Source of the DNA: Sambucus nigra
Lineage: Eukaryota > Streptophyta > Magnoliopsida > Dipsacales > Adoxaceae
Direction: 5' to 3'
Assembly: GCA_949130495.1 (NCBI GenBank)
Contig: OX422211.1
Location: 535,776,017-535,840,016 of the forward strand
DNA length: 64,000 nt
Below, in pieces: positions 11,718-22,619 of the stretch. The notes under the pieces were generated by a model. The model was not told the origin of the DNA. It made no database searches and saw nothing but the letters and a program-made list of their open reading frames with translations. Positions within the stretch are counted from its first letter, which is position 1. Each line of letters opens with the position of its first letter. Both the position numbers and the translations under genes were made by a program.

Positions 11718-11861
11718 GACTATAAAAAGAGATATTTTTGGGATTTTAGAAGAAATTTTTGTTCAAAATGAAAATTTATATAAAGATGAAAAGAGGATTT
11801 ATTTTGAGTTTTCTGAATTTTGACAAAAGAGGAAAACGAAAATTTCCAAAAGCAGGGGGGT

Positions 11862-12026
11862 TGTCGATCGACAAGCACCTTGTCCTGCCTATCGAAAGGT
11901 CAGTCCAATTCCATCAATCAAAATTTTGATTAGTGCCTTCTTCAGCCTTTGGTACCTTGTGGGGAAGGATTCCCTCCGATTTCTGCAAGGGTTGTGTCTT
12001 TTATGGGGGTTTTCAAGTATAAAAAG
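11862..12026 (+). promoter_or_regulatory. Promoter region of antisense gene B, E0 copy
   Basis: A perfect 12-bp palindrome TGTCGATCGACA lies at 11862-11873, followed by a CCTATCGAAAGG echo. TATAAAAAG at 12018-12026 lies 87 bp before the ATG. The E2 copy keeps the TATA box but has lost the palindrome region by deletion. Confidence 0.65.
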
Positions 12027-12112
12027 TGGTGTGGATGGGTCTTTATTCCTCACACTTTCAATTTCTTCTCTTTCCACATTCTCTATTGCTTACTATTTCT
12101 TAATCTTCCAAG

Positions 12113-13257
12113 ATGGATCCGCCTGGTAGCATTGAGTTTTCTAACTACCTCAAAGCCCTGGAAGCAATGTGCTCTTATAATGTCGACTACGATGCTTTCA
12201 ACATGCGTCGAGCCTCTTTGCGGCGCAATCGGCCCATAGAATGGAACATGCTGATGGCGGAGGTATAATTTTGGTACCCCGAAGACTATGTATTCCGCTT
12301 TGGCATGGAAGAAGTATGTCCTGCCAACAAGGAATTTTCTGCCATGTTGTGGATAAATCTTAGTGTTGCTGCAGCTCTTCCTGAGTTTTCCCATTCTCCC
12401 AGGGATTTGTTGGTCGGTCTTCTTTGCATTTCTCCTTCGGTGGCCAGACCACTAGTTACGGGAGGAATGATCTTCCTTTTGGCGGTGTTATAATTCGTGT
12501 ATTTGTAGGAGGTTAACAATGATGGATACGCCGTAGTCGTTGTTCTGAGCTTAGTATCAAAATTACTTCTGGTGACTAGGGAAATGCTGGCGAACCCACA
12601 ACTTGCAGCCATTACTTCATGGATGTCATATCGTCGCAATCCTGCAACGGTGATACTGGCGGAGACTTTAAAAGGCCTGGATGCCTGGCGAGAAGGTTAT
12701 TCTGACTTTCTGAGAGGTAGCCCTGTGATGCTGTTCATGTGGTTATTTGAAAGACTCCGCCTAGTGACTCCTCCAGAATATCCTTTGTCGGCTGTACCCA
12801 ACTTCTTCTCGCGTCATTTCATCAGTGTTGGTTTGGGTATTGAGAGCTAGTAGAACTGGTTTGTGGAGCATGGGGATCTAAATCTGTGTTGGTCAGTGCC
12901 TTGTTGGGGACAGTTGTTGCCTATTCTGGAGCTGGGAGAATACCCGTATGTTCGGCTGGTTGGCCTCAGACAGACCTCTTTCTATTTCCCTTGGCGGCTT
13001 CTGTATTAATTTGACTGGGAGCAGGTCGTGCAACCTCGAACACTAGATTTCTTTCCTGTAGAAGATTTGACTGAGCGTCTGCGCATGCGGCTTGGCTCTT
13101 TGTGGGAGAGTCGGCGTCCATCGACCCGTCCCTCTCAGTCTGTTGGGAGAGTTTGGCATATCCCTGGGGATTATATGAAGTGGTTGTGAAGGAGAGTAGA
13201 CAGCAAGATGTTGGTAGTGGATACTGGACAAAGGTGGCTTGTCTTAATTAATACCAT
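12113..13257 (+). pseudogene. Antisense gene B, E0 copy: PMD/DUF7745-like protein, truncated
   Basis: One frame runs from ATG 12113 to the LTR2 edge with a few internal stops and no frameshift. Visible: FWYPEDYVFRFGMEEVCP followed by EFSAML, which resembles the start of plant DUF7745 / mobile-domain proteins (FWDP..RCFTFG..DL.PT.EEY..LL); a middle helix-rich part with WMSYRRNPA; and a C-terminal VRLVGLRQTSFYFPWRLL motif like the YxPxRxxRQF motif of mobile-domain proteins. Stops occur near 12266, 12491 and 12848, and one in RLLY-stop-FDWEQ. The TAA at 12266 is also present in the E2 copy, so it predates their split or is a parallel C-to-T change. The end is cut by E2. Function unknown. Confidence 0.68.
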
Positions 13258-15355
13258 TGCGTCCATCCCCCCGATCCTCGCGGCGGGTGGTCAGCGTGAG
13301 GGAGGATCCTAGGTCCCGCGCATCACTTTCGGGAGAGCTTCGGCCGACGTCATTTGGGTGAGGTGTAAAAATATAGAGAGATAGAGTCGCCAATCTATTT
13401 TACTCAAAACAGACAAAAGAAAAGGGGAGGCCATCTCGAAGGACAGCATCCAAAGACATACTGATGCATACGAAACCAAAATGATTCATAAAGGATCTGG
13501 AGGCTAAGTTACGAAATGGGAAGGTGTTAGGCACCCATTCCTCCCTTTCGGTCTCTCATAGATATTTTTTATTTTCCTTTATTTTCCCCGTAATATGTGT
13601 GCATGTGTATATATAGTGGAGATAGGAATCATCGACTTGAACCATGGAAGAGGTAAAGCGATTCATCCGTAGGAAGGTATAAAAATAATATAAAATAGGA
13701 TTTACGCGATAATCCTTACATTAAACGTTATGATGGAACGATAACGCATGTGGAATAATACGCCACTAAGAACAAATATATGTATATATATAATATAAGA
13801 GAGTGGAGCTTAGAGAAAATAAAAAATGAGAGAAAAATTAAAAATAGCACTCGAGTCTCGAGTTTTACCCCGAGACGCCTACGTAGCCTATAGAGGCATC
13901 AAAGTCCACATAGTTCGCATGCAAAACGAGGGGTAGGGTTTATCCCATAAATCCAATCGGGGGATTCTCTTATTTGTGTGTGTGTGTGTGTGTGTGTGTA
14001 GAAAAAAGTGTTTTAGTTGTGAGAAAAGTATGAGAATTCCCGTTGGAATTTATGAGCAAACCCTCTTTTTCTTATTTTTTGGGTTTTTATTTATATGAAA
14101 ATAAGAGATGTGCAATAATACTAAATAAAAAAGTATATTACGATGTGTGAGATGAGATAATGAAAGTGCTAAGTAATAAAACAAATTATTACGAATTTAT
14201 GAGAATTTAAGGAGAGAATTGAGAAAATTGGACCTTCTTGAAGATCTTGAGCTTGATCTTGAATGTTGGAGGGCAGCCCTTAGACTTGGATGATGATGGA
14301 GGGTAGTGAATTCACCAAGTTTGATGAAAAGAATGATGAAAAGTGAAGGTTGGAGAGGGATTTGGGTGTAGAAATCACGCTGGCTTCGAGAGAGGTTTTC
14401 TAGATTTGCTGAGAGTGATATCTATCAGATATGGGCTCTTCTTGCAAGTGAGGTCAGGCCTCCTTTTTATAGGCCCAGGGAATTTATGATCGTCATAACC
14501 CTATTCCCTCTAATCGGTAGGTGCATTTAGGCACACTGCCGATAGGCAGGGTCTGGGACCTACCGTTTGGTAGTGTCTTTCAGGCCTTTTCAGAAAATCT
14601 GTCGCAGAACGCAAACCGTTGATCAGAATCGCGCATGGGGAAGACCATTGAAAAGTTAATTCAGAGACCTTCGAAAGTCCTTGGACTGCTCCCAGGTTTG
14701 GGAGTTGACTTTGGGTCAAATGTGTGTCGAAATCTTTCATCGATCCATTGGATGGGGAATCGTCGGACGCAAACGGATCGTTCGTCCGCATGGTAAGTTC
14801 GAATCACGCATGGGGTGGACCGTTGGAAAGGTTAGGAGATTTACTTCAATATTCCAAAGAGTTTGATCTGGTTTGGGGAGTTAAATTCGGTCAACCAAAC
14901 CTTAGAAGCATTCAGTGACATTTCAGAGTAAAATGGATCGTTCGTCTGTACCGTAAGTTAGAATTGCGCACGGGGTGGACTGTTGGAAAGGGTTTTTAGT
15001 TCCCTTCGAAGATTTATTCAGTCTCAGTCAAGTTGAAGATTTTTAACTTAGGTCAAATGGAGCCCAAGAGCGCCCGGTGGCCTCTAGATTAGATTTTATG
15101 GGAAAATGGGTCATTCGTCTGCATGGTAAGTCAAAATCATGCACGGGATGGACCGTTGGAAAGGGGTTTCAGTGACCTTCGAAGATTCATTTAGTCTCGG
15201 TCGAGTTTAAGACTTTGACTTTTGGTCAAATGGAGCCTGGGAGTGCCCGATGGCTTATAGGTCAGTACTCGGGGTATGACTTGGGTTTGTAGTGATGAAA
15301 GGAGGTGCTAGGGACCTAAAGAGAGTTTAGGGGGTAATAGAATGGGGTGTTTATA
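13258..15355 (-). repeat. LTR2: 3' LTR of E2
   Basis: About 2.1 kb, collinear with LTR1 and LTR3. The left edge is TGCGTCCATCC, the right edge GTGTTTATA. The minus-strand TATA box lies at 14463-14471. Three GGATCGTTCGTC-core units (near 14775, 14935 and 15106) form U3 subrepeats. A GT microsatellite sits at about 13976-14000. The TGTCGATCGGCA motif by the TATA box is degraded here. Confidence 0.88.
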
Positions 15356-15364
15356 GAGCCCCTC
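15356..15364 (-). other. Possible polypurine tract of E2
   Basis: The minus strand reads GAGGGGCTC directly before the 3' LTR. It is short and imperfect compared with the tract of E3, but the position is right for priming plus-strand DNA. Confidence 0.4.
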
Positions 15365-15422
15365 GACGAATGAGTTTGGAACAAATGATACCCGTCGAAT
15401 AGACATCGTATGAGGTTTTTGA

Positions 15423-16461
15423 GGGAGGATGACCAATTCAGAGCGTCGAGGCCGATTCTGAGGACCTAAGGGAGCGAGGATGACCAATTCATAGGGTCGA
15501 GGTCGATTATGAGGACCTAGGAAATGTGCTGGGGATAACCAATTATGTGGGTAGAAGCCAATTCTGCAGGCTTAAGTTGAGATGACCAATTTTGCGGGTC
15601 GAAGCCAATTCTACGGGCTTAAGTAGAGATGACCAATTCTGCGGGTCAAAGCTAATTCTGCGGGCGTATGTAGGTATGACCAATTCTGCTGGTCGAAGCC
15701 AATTCTGTGGGCTAAGTAGAGATGACCAATTCTGCAGGTCGAAGCCAATTTTGTGGGCTTATGGTGGAGGTGACCAATTCTGCGGGTCGAAGCCAATTCT
15801 GCGGGCTTAAGTAGAGATGACTAATTCTACGGGTTGAAGCCAATTCTGCGGGCTTAATTAGAGATGACCAATTCTGTGGGTTTATGTAGAGATGACCAAT
15901 TCTTGGGGTCATAAACAAATCTGCGGGCTTTTAGGTGAGATGACCAATTCTGCGGGTCGAAGCCAATTTTGCGGGCTTAAGTAAAGATGACCAATTCTGT
16001 GGGTCGAAGCCAATTCTGTGGGCTTATGTAGTGATGACCAATTCTGCGGTTTGAAGCCAATTCTGTTGGCTTAAGGTGGAGGTGACCAATTCTATGGGTT
16101 GAAGCCAATTCTGCGGGCTTAAGTAGAGATAACCAATTCTGCGGGTCGAAGCCAATTCTGTGGGCTTTAATATGAGATGACCAATTCTGTGAGTTGAAGC
16201 TAATTCTGCGGGCTTATGTAGAGATGATAAATTATGCGGCTCGAAGCCAATTCTGCGGGCCTATATAGGGATGACCAATTCTGCAGGTCGAAGCCAATTC
16301 TGAGAGCTTAAGGTGGGATGATTAATTCTGCGGGTCGAAGCCAATTCTGCGGACTTATGTAGGGATGACCAATTCTGCGGGTCGAAGCCAATTATGCGAA
16401 CTTATGTAGGGATGACCAATTCAGCGGGTCAAAGCCAATTCTGCGGGCTTAAGTAGAGATG
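15423..16461. repeat. 47-bp tandem repeat array in the 3' region of E2
   Basis: About 22 units of 46-48 bp. Each has two similar halves, GACCAATTCTGCGGGTCGAA and GCCAATTCTGCGGGCTTAAG, so the unit is an old dimer. The first units (15423-15540) are the most diverged. Variable 3' tandem repeats are a known trait of Tat elements and a source of satellites. The array is absent from E0, where LTR1 meets the gene A upstream region directly. It contains apparent frames on both strands, but these are only the repeat read through. Confidence 0.93.
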
Positions 16462-16948
16462 TTCTTGGTTAACTCTTCCGGGGAGATTTATCTTGTGGTT
16501 TTATTTTGGGCTGGGGAGCCGACTACTAGGGAAATCTTTTGCATCCTCTGAAGGAATAGCCAAAATTCCACTAGGGAGATTTAGGTGGCCCGAGGTTTGG
16601 ATGTATTGCTTGGGGAAAATTGAGGCCTTTAAGGCATAGGGGTGATCTTTAGAGATCCTCTGGGGATGTTTCCGGGAGGAGTTTTACTTGGTTTTTGAGA
16701 GTTCCGCTGGGGAAATAGGGGTTTCTCTTGAGGAAGTGCGAAATTTTCTTGGTGAAAATGTTCTAAATCCTTCCTGGGATTTTTTGAGAATTTTTTAGGG
16801 CTGTATGGTATTTTTTGGGAATTTTTGTATGAAATTTAAAGGGGGTGCTTGTCGGCATGGTTCAGAGGGTGCCATTCGGCAGTGGCACGAACTTTTGGAC
16901 TGCCTCGGGAAGGTAAAGGGTCAGTGTTGATCGGTGGGTGAGGGTCAA
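16462..16948. other. Gene-free stretch upstream of antisense gene A
   Basis: No coding region. The plus strand has spaced GGGGA/TGGGGA tracts (such as TCCGGGGAGATTTA and CTCTGGGGATG) every 30-60 bp and ends in TTTAAAGGGGGTG at about 16838-16850. From 16850 on it matches E0, so 16850 is the left limit of the conserved gene A block. Confidence 0.6.
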
Positions 16949-16983
16949 TGCCGATCAGCATGACCCTTAGCATCCTATATAAA
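16949..16983 (+). promoter_or_regulatory. Promoter of antisense gene A, E2 copy
   Basis: TGCCGATCAGCA at 16949-16960 is followed by TATATAAA at 16976-16983, 94 bp before the ATG. It matches the E0 promoter and shares the palindromic motif with the LTR promoter. Confidence 0.7.
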
Positions 16984-17076
16984 GGGGGGAAATTCCCCTC
17001 ATTTTTCACATCTTCTTGCTTTCTTCCTTTCTGCGATTTCCTCTGCAAATCGTTCTGGCATTCCGATCTCTCAGAA

Positions 17077-18911
17077 ATGGATGCCTTTGTGAGCACTGCA
17101 GCGCATGGGGAATGGTTGACTGTTGATGATTGGGCTAATGTAGAATGGAGGTCTAGGTAGCCTCTTGCTTTGGGGAGTGAGAACTCCTTTGACTCATTTG
17201 AGCCGGTTGTGGAATAGCGTACCTTGCTACCGGAGTTGTCGCGTCATCGCTCTTCGAGGGTGGTGAGCCCTGGCGGTTATGTGAGTAACCTGGCTTTTGG
17301 CATTCTTCACTTTTTTCTTATTTTTTCCTTTTCTGGAATTTTGAAAAGGTTACTTCTTTTGACAGTCTGATATCTCTTTGAAGAACATGCATGCCCGTGG
17401 GACGATGGGGCTTAAGGATGTCTGGGAGCATCTTCCACCTGTGGTGCATTGGGTGGTATCCTCAGCGAGTTTTGGGAGGTTGGCGTCTGCGCTGGATGAG
17501 ACGCCTCGGTTGATAACGGTCCTATGCGCTTTGGGGGAGAGATGGTGGGATACTACCCACACCTTCCATTTAGGTTTTGGGGAGATGACCGTGACTCCTA
17601 TAGACGTGCAGCAGCTGCTAGGGCTAGATTATGATGGGGAGCAGATAGAGGTGGATCGTTCTCTGAGGGGGAGGCAGGAGGCGATAAGGGCAGCACTTAG
17701 TGACGTAGGGAGGATAATTTCTGGGGATCCCATCTAGCTATCCTTGCCGAAGGATGTGTTGCTGAGCATGGTGGTTAATGTGGAGGACGAGCTGCATGTG
17801 AGGTAGATATCCCCGTTGTTCATTTTTCTGGTGCTGGGAGGTTTCATGGTGGCATCGAGTGGCGATGTCGTCCATTTTCGGTTCTTGCCGTATTTGAGGA
17901 TGTTTTCGAACATTCGTCTCTATGATTGGGGGAGTCTGACTCTGGCGACCCTTTATTTTTCTTTGGATGCATTCAGTCGGTGCTGCTGGTAAACTTTTAC
18001 TGGAGCCACGTATCTCCTCGAGGTATCCTTTAATTTTGTGCATTTTTCTTTCATGCATTCGCATTTTCCTTATGCGTCTCTTTTTTATTGTGAATTCTTG
18101 TCTTTGGCAGATGTGGTTCTATGAGGTGATTGGGTGCAATACCCCGCTGATTTCCTTGAAGGACGTGACTGTTGGGGACTTCTTCCGATTGTATCGATGG
18201 AGCTAGGCCAATCGGCAATCGAAGGGATCTCTCTCTTTGGAGGCGGTGCGTCAGGTCTTGAATGTCCTGACTAGTGGTGGGGTAAGACTCTTTCCTTTTC
18301 AGCCTTGGTTTTCGGCATGTTCTGATTTTGTATTAACTTATGCCTGCTGGGGATTTTCAGGTGACTTTTTACCCTTGGGGGACAGCCATTTAGGATACGG
18401 GGGTGATCGGGGTGAATGCGCAGATGAGGCATTTGCTTGCGCATGAGTTCGGCCATTCTTGGTATCTTGGGGAGCGGGTGGTTCAACAGATTACGGAGGA
18501 GGATGTGGCGGTACCACCTGTGTATCCTCCTATGTCTATGAGGCGTGAGCTGCTGCTACCGGAGGATGCGAGGATCTCAGCTATGATCGGCGAGTCCTAC
18601 TTATTGTACACTGATACGGTCGCGCCGTATGACTATATGGAATTTTTGACTAGTTGTTTGATGGCGCCCAGCATATATGATGCCTTGCCTTTCCCTCCTG
18701 CAAGTTCAAGTCGGGCGGTGGGTCTTCCCACAGCGATGGTGGTCCATTGGCGTCTATGGCGGCAACGACTTCAGAGGTCCCCTTCGTGCGATTGCATACC
18801 CCTTCGCACAACATTCGGCAGGCTGATGGAGGGATGTTGCCTATATTGCACCGTCCTCATGTGATGGATCCGTAGGAGTTGGTTTTAACAGAGGAGGTTC
18901 TTCGTACTGCG
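17077..18911 (+). pseudogene. Antisense gene A, E2 copy: plant mobile domain-like protein
   Basis: Exons 17077-17280, 17366-18022, 18111-18281 and 18361-18911, with GT-AG introns of about 80-90 bp placed as in E0. Exon 2 holds GERWWDTTHTFHLGFGEM and VTPIDVQQLLGLDYDG, the plant mobile domain core; its end YLLE joins in phase with MWFYEVIGCNTPLI, like the LLQ-WAWER step of that domain. Exon 4 has HLLAHEFGHSWYLGERVV and EDVAVPPVYPPMSMRRE. Stops: two in exon 1 (TAG near 17158 and 17214), two in the second half of exon 2, one in exon 3 (TGG to TAG) and one in exon 4. The last exon and the A-B spacer seen in E0 are deleted. It is convergent with the element's own pol. Confidence 0.74.
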
Positions 18912-19005
18912 GTATACCTTCTTCCTCTTTTGGTTTCTTTTCTATTTTTTATTAGGATTCCCTCCGATTTCTGTAGGGGTTATGTCTTTTGTGAGGGTTC
19001 TCAAG

Positions 19006-19014
19006 TATAAAAGG
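19006..19014 (+). promoter_or_regulatory. TATA box of antisense gene B, E2 copy
   Basis: TATAAAAGG 81 bp before the ATG, preceded by sequence that matches the E0 promoter from CCCTCCGATTTCTG onward. The upstream palindrome of E0 is missing because of the deletion. Confidence 0.68.
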
Positions 19015-19086
19015 GGTAGGAGTGGAGTGTTTTCATCACACCTTCACATTCTTACTTACTTGCCTACTATTTCTTAGTCTTGCAAG

Positions 19087-20321
19087 ATGGCTCTCCCGGG
19101 TGGCATTGAGTTTGCTAACTACCTCAAAGCCTTCGAAGTGATGTGCTCTTATAATCTCGACTATGATGCTTTCAACATGCGTCGAGTCTCTTTGTGGCGC
19201 AATGGGTCCATTGAGTGGAACATGCTGATGGCGGCGGTATAATTTTAGTACCCCGAAGACCATGTATTCCGCTTTGGGTTAGATGAAGTTTGTCCTACCT
19301 ACGAGGAATTTTCTTCCATGCTGGGGATAAATCCTAGTGTTGTTACAGCTTTACCCTATTTTTCCCGTTCTCCCAGGGATTTACTGGCCGGGCTTCTTGG
19401 CATTTCACCGTTGGCGGCTAGACCACTAGTTGCTGGGGGAATAATCTCCCTTTCGGCGGTGTTACAGTGCGTACATTTGCAGGAAGCAGGTGATCCTGGC
19501 TATGCTAGAGCCTTTGCTCTGGGCCTAGTTTTAAAATTATTATTGATGACTTGGGAACTTCTAGTGGATTCGCAACTTGCAGTAATTACTTCATAGATGT
19601 CATATCGTTGCAGTCCTGCGGTGGTGATACTGACGGAGACCTTGAATGGTCTAGATACCTGGAGAGAAGGTCATTATGACTTCCTGCGGGGTAGCCCCGT
19701 GATGATGTTCATGCGGTTGTCTGAAAGACTTTGCCTGGTGACTCTTCCAAAATATCCTTTGTCGACTGTACCCAACTTCTTTTCGCGTCACTTCTTCAGT
19801 GTTGGCTTGGATATTGAGAGCTGGGAGAATTATCTTGTCGATCATTGGGCTCGGAATCTGTACTGGTCAGTGCCTTGGTGGGGACAGTTGCTACCCATTC
19901 TGGAGCTAGAAGAATACCCGTATGTGTGGATGGATGTCAAAATCAGACCTCTTTTTATTTCCCTTGGCGGCTTCTGCGCCAATTTGGCTAGGTACAGGCC
20001 GTGCCACTGAGGACACTTAATTTATTTCCGATAGAGGATTTTACCGAGCGTCTGCGCCTGCGGTTTGGCTCTCTGTGGGAGAGTCGACATCCGTTGACCC
20101 GTCCCTCTCAGTCTGGTGGGAGATTTTGGCATATCCCTGGGGATTATATGAAGTGGATGTGGAGGAGAGTAGTTAGCAAGATGTTGGCAATGGAGACTGG
20201 GCAAAAGTGTCTTGTTTCTTTTAACACCATGGAAGGAGATGTTGTGGTTTTTTCAAAGCTTGTTCGAGCTTATCGGTCTATGGAGTGTCTGCGACACTCT
20301 GTTCAGGAAGGGGAAACTTAG
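19087..20321 (+). pseudogene. Antisense gene B, E2 copy: PMD/DUF7745-like protein, nearly full length
   Basis: One frame runs from ATG 19087 to about 19940 with three stops (near 19240, 19246 and 19594). A one-base deletion relative to E0 then shifts it, and the frame resumes at about 20001-20321 with LFPIEDFTERLRLRFGSLWE and ending SVQEGET. It contains YPEDHVFRFGLDEVCPTYEEF, a long helical middle part (ARAFALGLVLKLLLMTWELL, WREGHYDFLRGSPVMMF), and the tryptophan-rich YWSVPWWGQLLPILELEEYP. The unit is about 410 codons. Gene A upstream runs the same way; integrase downstream converges. Domain assignment is by motif resemblance only; no known activity. Confidence 0.7.
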
Positions 20322-20412
20322 GGACCCTAGGATGCCGATGATGATGACGGAGCGGGCTCCTCTGGTAGCTGTGGATAGGACTCCTGTAGAGTTTATTGTT
20401 AGTGGGGGATAA

Positions 20413-20861
20413 ATGTGGGGATTTTATTTGGATTTTTTAAGAGGGTAGGGTAAAGGGAGTTATCCGTTCCTTTTCTTATGTAATTTGTACCGTAATTTCT
20501 TATTAGTAAAATAAACAAGTTTCTGATCATCCAGCTGTGCCTTTCGATGAATTTTGCATTGTTTGAATTATCTATACCGATCGCTAAGGCATACATAATC
20601 CTTTTGTTCAAATATATGTTAGAATGAACTGTCGTTCTCGGAGGTAAGAAAATAATAGTGTTTTATGAAAAAGAAAGGGTCGTGCTCATGTAAGGCGTAT
20701 GAGCCGCCTACGTACCTCTGGCGTTTTGAAAATTTTATACTTTATTTGAAAATGGTTATTTGCAGAGGATCAGGCCCACGTAGTTCTGGGCAGGGGAAAT
20801 AAAGAGACTATTTTTAAATAGAAGGGAGACGAGAATAGTCGTAGCGCGCCGAGATTTTGGA
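20413..20861. other. Spacer between convergent gene B and integrase
   Basis: No coding region. AATAAA-like A/T-rich sequence near 20505-20515 could serve gene B polyadenylation; this is a guess from base composition. Plus- and minus-strand transcripts would overlap here. Confidence 0.5.
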
Positions 20862-22193
20862 CTAGGGGTAGAACTTCTTGAGACGGTCTAGGTTGACTGG
20901 ACGAGCCATCTCTTCCCCATCTAAGTCAGTAAGCATGGCGGCACCGCTGGACAAGATCTTCTTGACAATGTAGGGGCCTCTCCAATTGGGCTTGAATTTC
21001 CCTCTGGGGTCCCAGATGGGTTCTAAGGTTTATTTGAGGGCTAGGTCCCCTTTTCGGACACCGTAGTCCTTGACTCTCTTATTGAATGTGTTATTCGGCG
21101 ATTGTACCCTTGTATGTGGTATAGTGATTTTAATCTCCTTTCGTTTAGGAGGGTCAGATCGTGAAGATGGGTTTGGCACCAGTCTTCTTCGCTGACCTTG
21201 CTTTCAAGCATGATGCATAATGAGGGTATTTATAGCTCCACGGGTAAGACTGTGTCCATACCATAAACCAGAGAGTAAGGGGTAGCCCCAGTAGAGGATC
21301 GAATTGAGGTTCGGTATCCCCAGAGGGCATATGGGATCTGGTCGACCCAATCCCGATAGCTTTCGATCATCTTATTGATGATGGCTTTGAGGTTCTTGTT
21401 AGCGGCTTCAACTGCACCGTTGGTCTGAGTCGGTAGGGAGAAGATTTGTGTCTCTGAATCCCATACTCGTTGACCACTTCTATAACTTCTGCCTTGAAAT
21501 GTAACCCGTTATCTAATACTATCTTGTGGGAGACCCCATATCGGTAGATGATGTTTTTCTTGATGAATTTGGCCACTTCTTGGCATTCAGGACTGCGTAT
21601 GACTCAGCTTTAACCCAGTTGGTGAAGTAATCAATGGAAATTAGGATAAACTCATGCCCGTTGGAAGCCTTTGGTGTAACCTTCCTTATGATGTCGATAC
21701 CCCAGGTGGAGAGCGGCCAGGGAGAGGTCATGTTGTATAATTTACGTGGAGGAAAATCCTGAAGGTTGGAGAATTGTTGGCATTTGAGGCATCTCCGGAC
21801 ATAGGCAGTGCAATCCTGGGTCATAGTGGTCCAGTAGTAGCCTTGGCGAATGATATTTTTGGCAAGCATGTGACCGTTCATGTGGGGTCCGCATTCCCCG
21901 CTGTGGATCTTCTGCATTATCTTTTCAATGTCATCTCCTGTGATGCAGTGCATATGGGTTCCATCGAAGTTCCTTTTGAGAAGTGATTTGTGACAGATGA
22001 TGTATTGGGTGACGAGTCTTCGAAGGGTTGCTCGATCTTTCTTATTGGAACCCTCGGAATACCTACTATGCTTAAGAAGGTGCCAGATATTATAGTACCA
22101 ACAATTGGCTAGCTCGGGATCTTCTGTAGTGACGAGCTCAATGTGGTAGCAGTGGGTTTGTTTGTCTTGCTTTTGAACTAAGAAGGGGGTCAT
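20862..22193 (-). pseudogene. E2 integrase
   Basis: N-terminal HHCC zinc-binding module (about 21770-21900: GECGPHMNGH, then CLKCQQF), catalytic core with WGIDII (first Asp), LDNGLHFKAEV (second Asp) and NGAVEAANKN (Glu near 21405), then a C-terminal PNWRGPYIV domain ending at the TAG at 20862. No chromodomain follows, as is usual for Tat. The triad residues are all present, but frameshifts near 21560 and 21370 and further breaks split the frame. The enzyme would insert the cDNA into the genome. Confidence 0.88.
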
Positions 22194-22199
22194 TCCTTA

Positions 22200-22608
22200 G
22201 GGCATATCGACCATGGAGGCCAAGGTAGCGAGAGCATCGGCTAGGTTATTCTTCGCTCGAGGTAGGTAATGGAAGGTGATATCTTGGAATTTGGAGGCTA
22301 CTTCTTCTAAGTGGGCAAGGAAGGGTTGGAGTTTCTCGTCCTTGACTCTTCACTTTTTGAGCACTTGATCGATAATGAGGGCAGAATCCCCGTATACGTC
22401 GAAACATTGAATACCTTTCTTGAGAGCAACTTTGAGGCCTACTGTGCATGCCTCATATTCAGTCATATTGTTGATGCAAGGGAAATCCAACTTGATGGTG
22501 ATTAGAGTGTGGGGGTCATCTGGGGCGATCAGGAGTATCCCAATGCCATATCCCATCTTGTTGGCAGTGACGTCAAAGAACATTTTCCATAGAAGGTTAT
22601 CTTGAGCA
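22200..22608 (-). pseudogene. E2 archaeal-type RNase H
   Basis: The frame includes MFFDVTANKMGYGIG (first catalytic Asp), NNMTEYEACTVGLKVA (Glu) and FDVYGDSALIIDQ (Asp). A stop at 22347 interrupts it before the last helix, which carries on with a VDALATLASMVD-like end near 22205-22240. It is in the same open frame as the upstream gRNH. Confidence 0.88.
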
Positions 22609-22619
22609 GTGCAAAGGAT

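Larger units (their letters stand above)
9250..13257 (-). mobile_element. E0: fragment of a related element, antisense-gene block only
   Basis: This piece aligns with 16850-20235 of E2 over its full length, but holds no gag, pol or PBS. It starts exactly at the LTR1 edge with GTCGGCATGG and stops exactly at the LTR2 edge. It lacks the 47-bp repeats that precede this block in E2, but keeps about 0.6 kb between genes A and B that E2 has lost. The parent element was on the minus strand; the genes inside it are on the plus strand. The simplest reading is a host element cut on both sides by E1 and E2, with the rest lost. Confidence 0.8.

Noticed and set aside
15592..15918. Frames of 60-72 codons on both strands in the 47-bp array
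   Set aside because: They are products of 47-bp repeat periodicity and are broken by single variants.
15423..16461. Regular repeats resembling a CRISPR array
   Set aside because: Units are contiguous with no unique spacers, each unit is an internal dimer, and the context is a plant retroelement; it is a tandem repeat. The same applies to 42064-44362 and 52500-53345.
16838..16862. Plus-strand polypurine tract plus LTR start (TTTAAAGGGGGTGCTTGTCGG)
   Set aside because: It looks like a tract followed by TG, but no matching second LTR or PBS exists on the plus strand; the E0 copy starts at the same point only because LTR1 abuts it. It fits better as the gene A upstream region.
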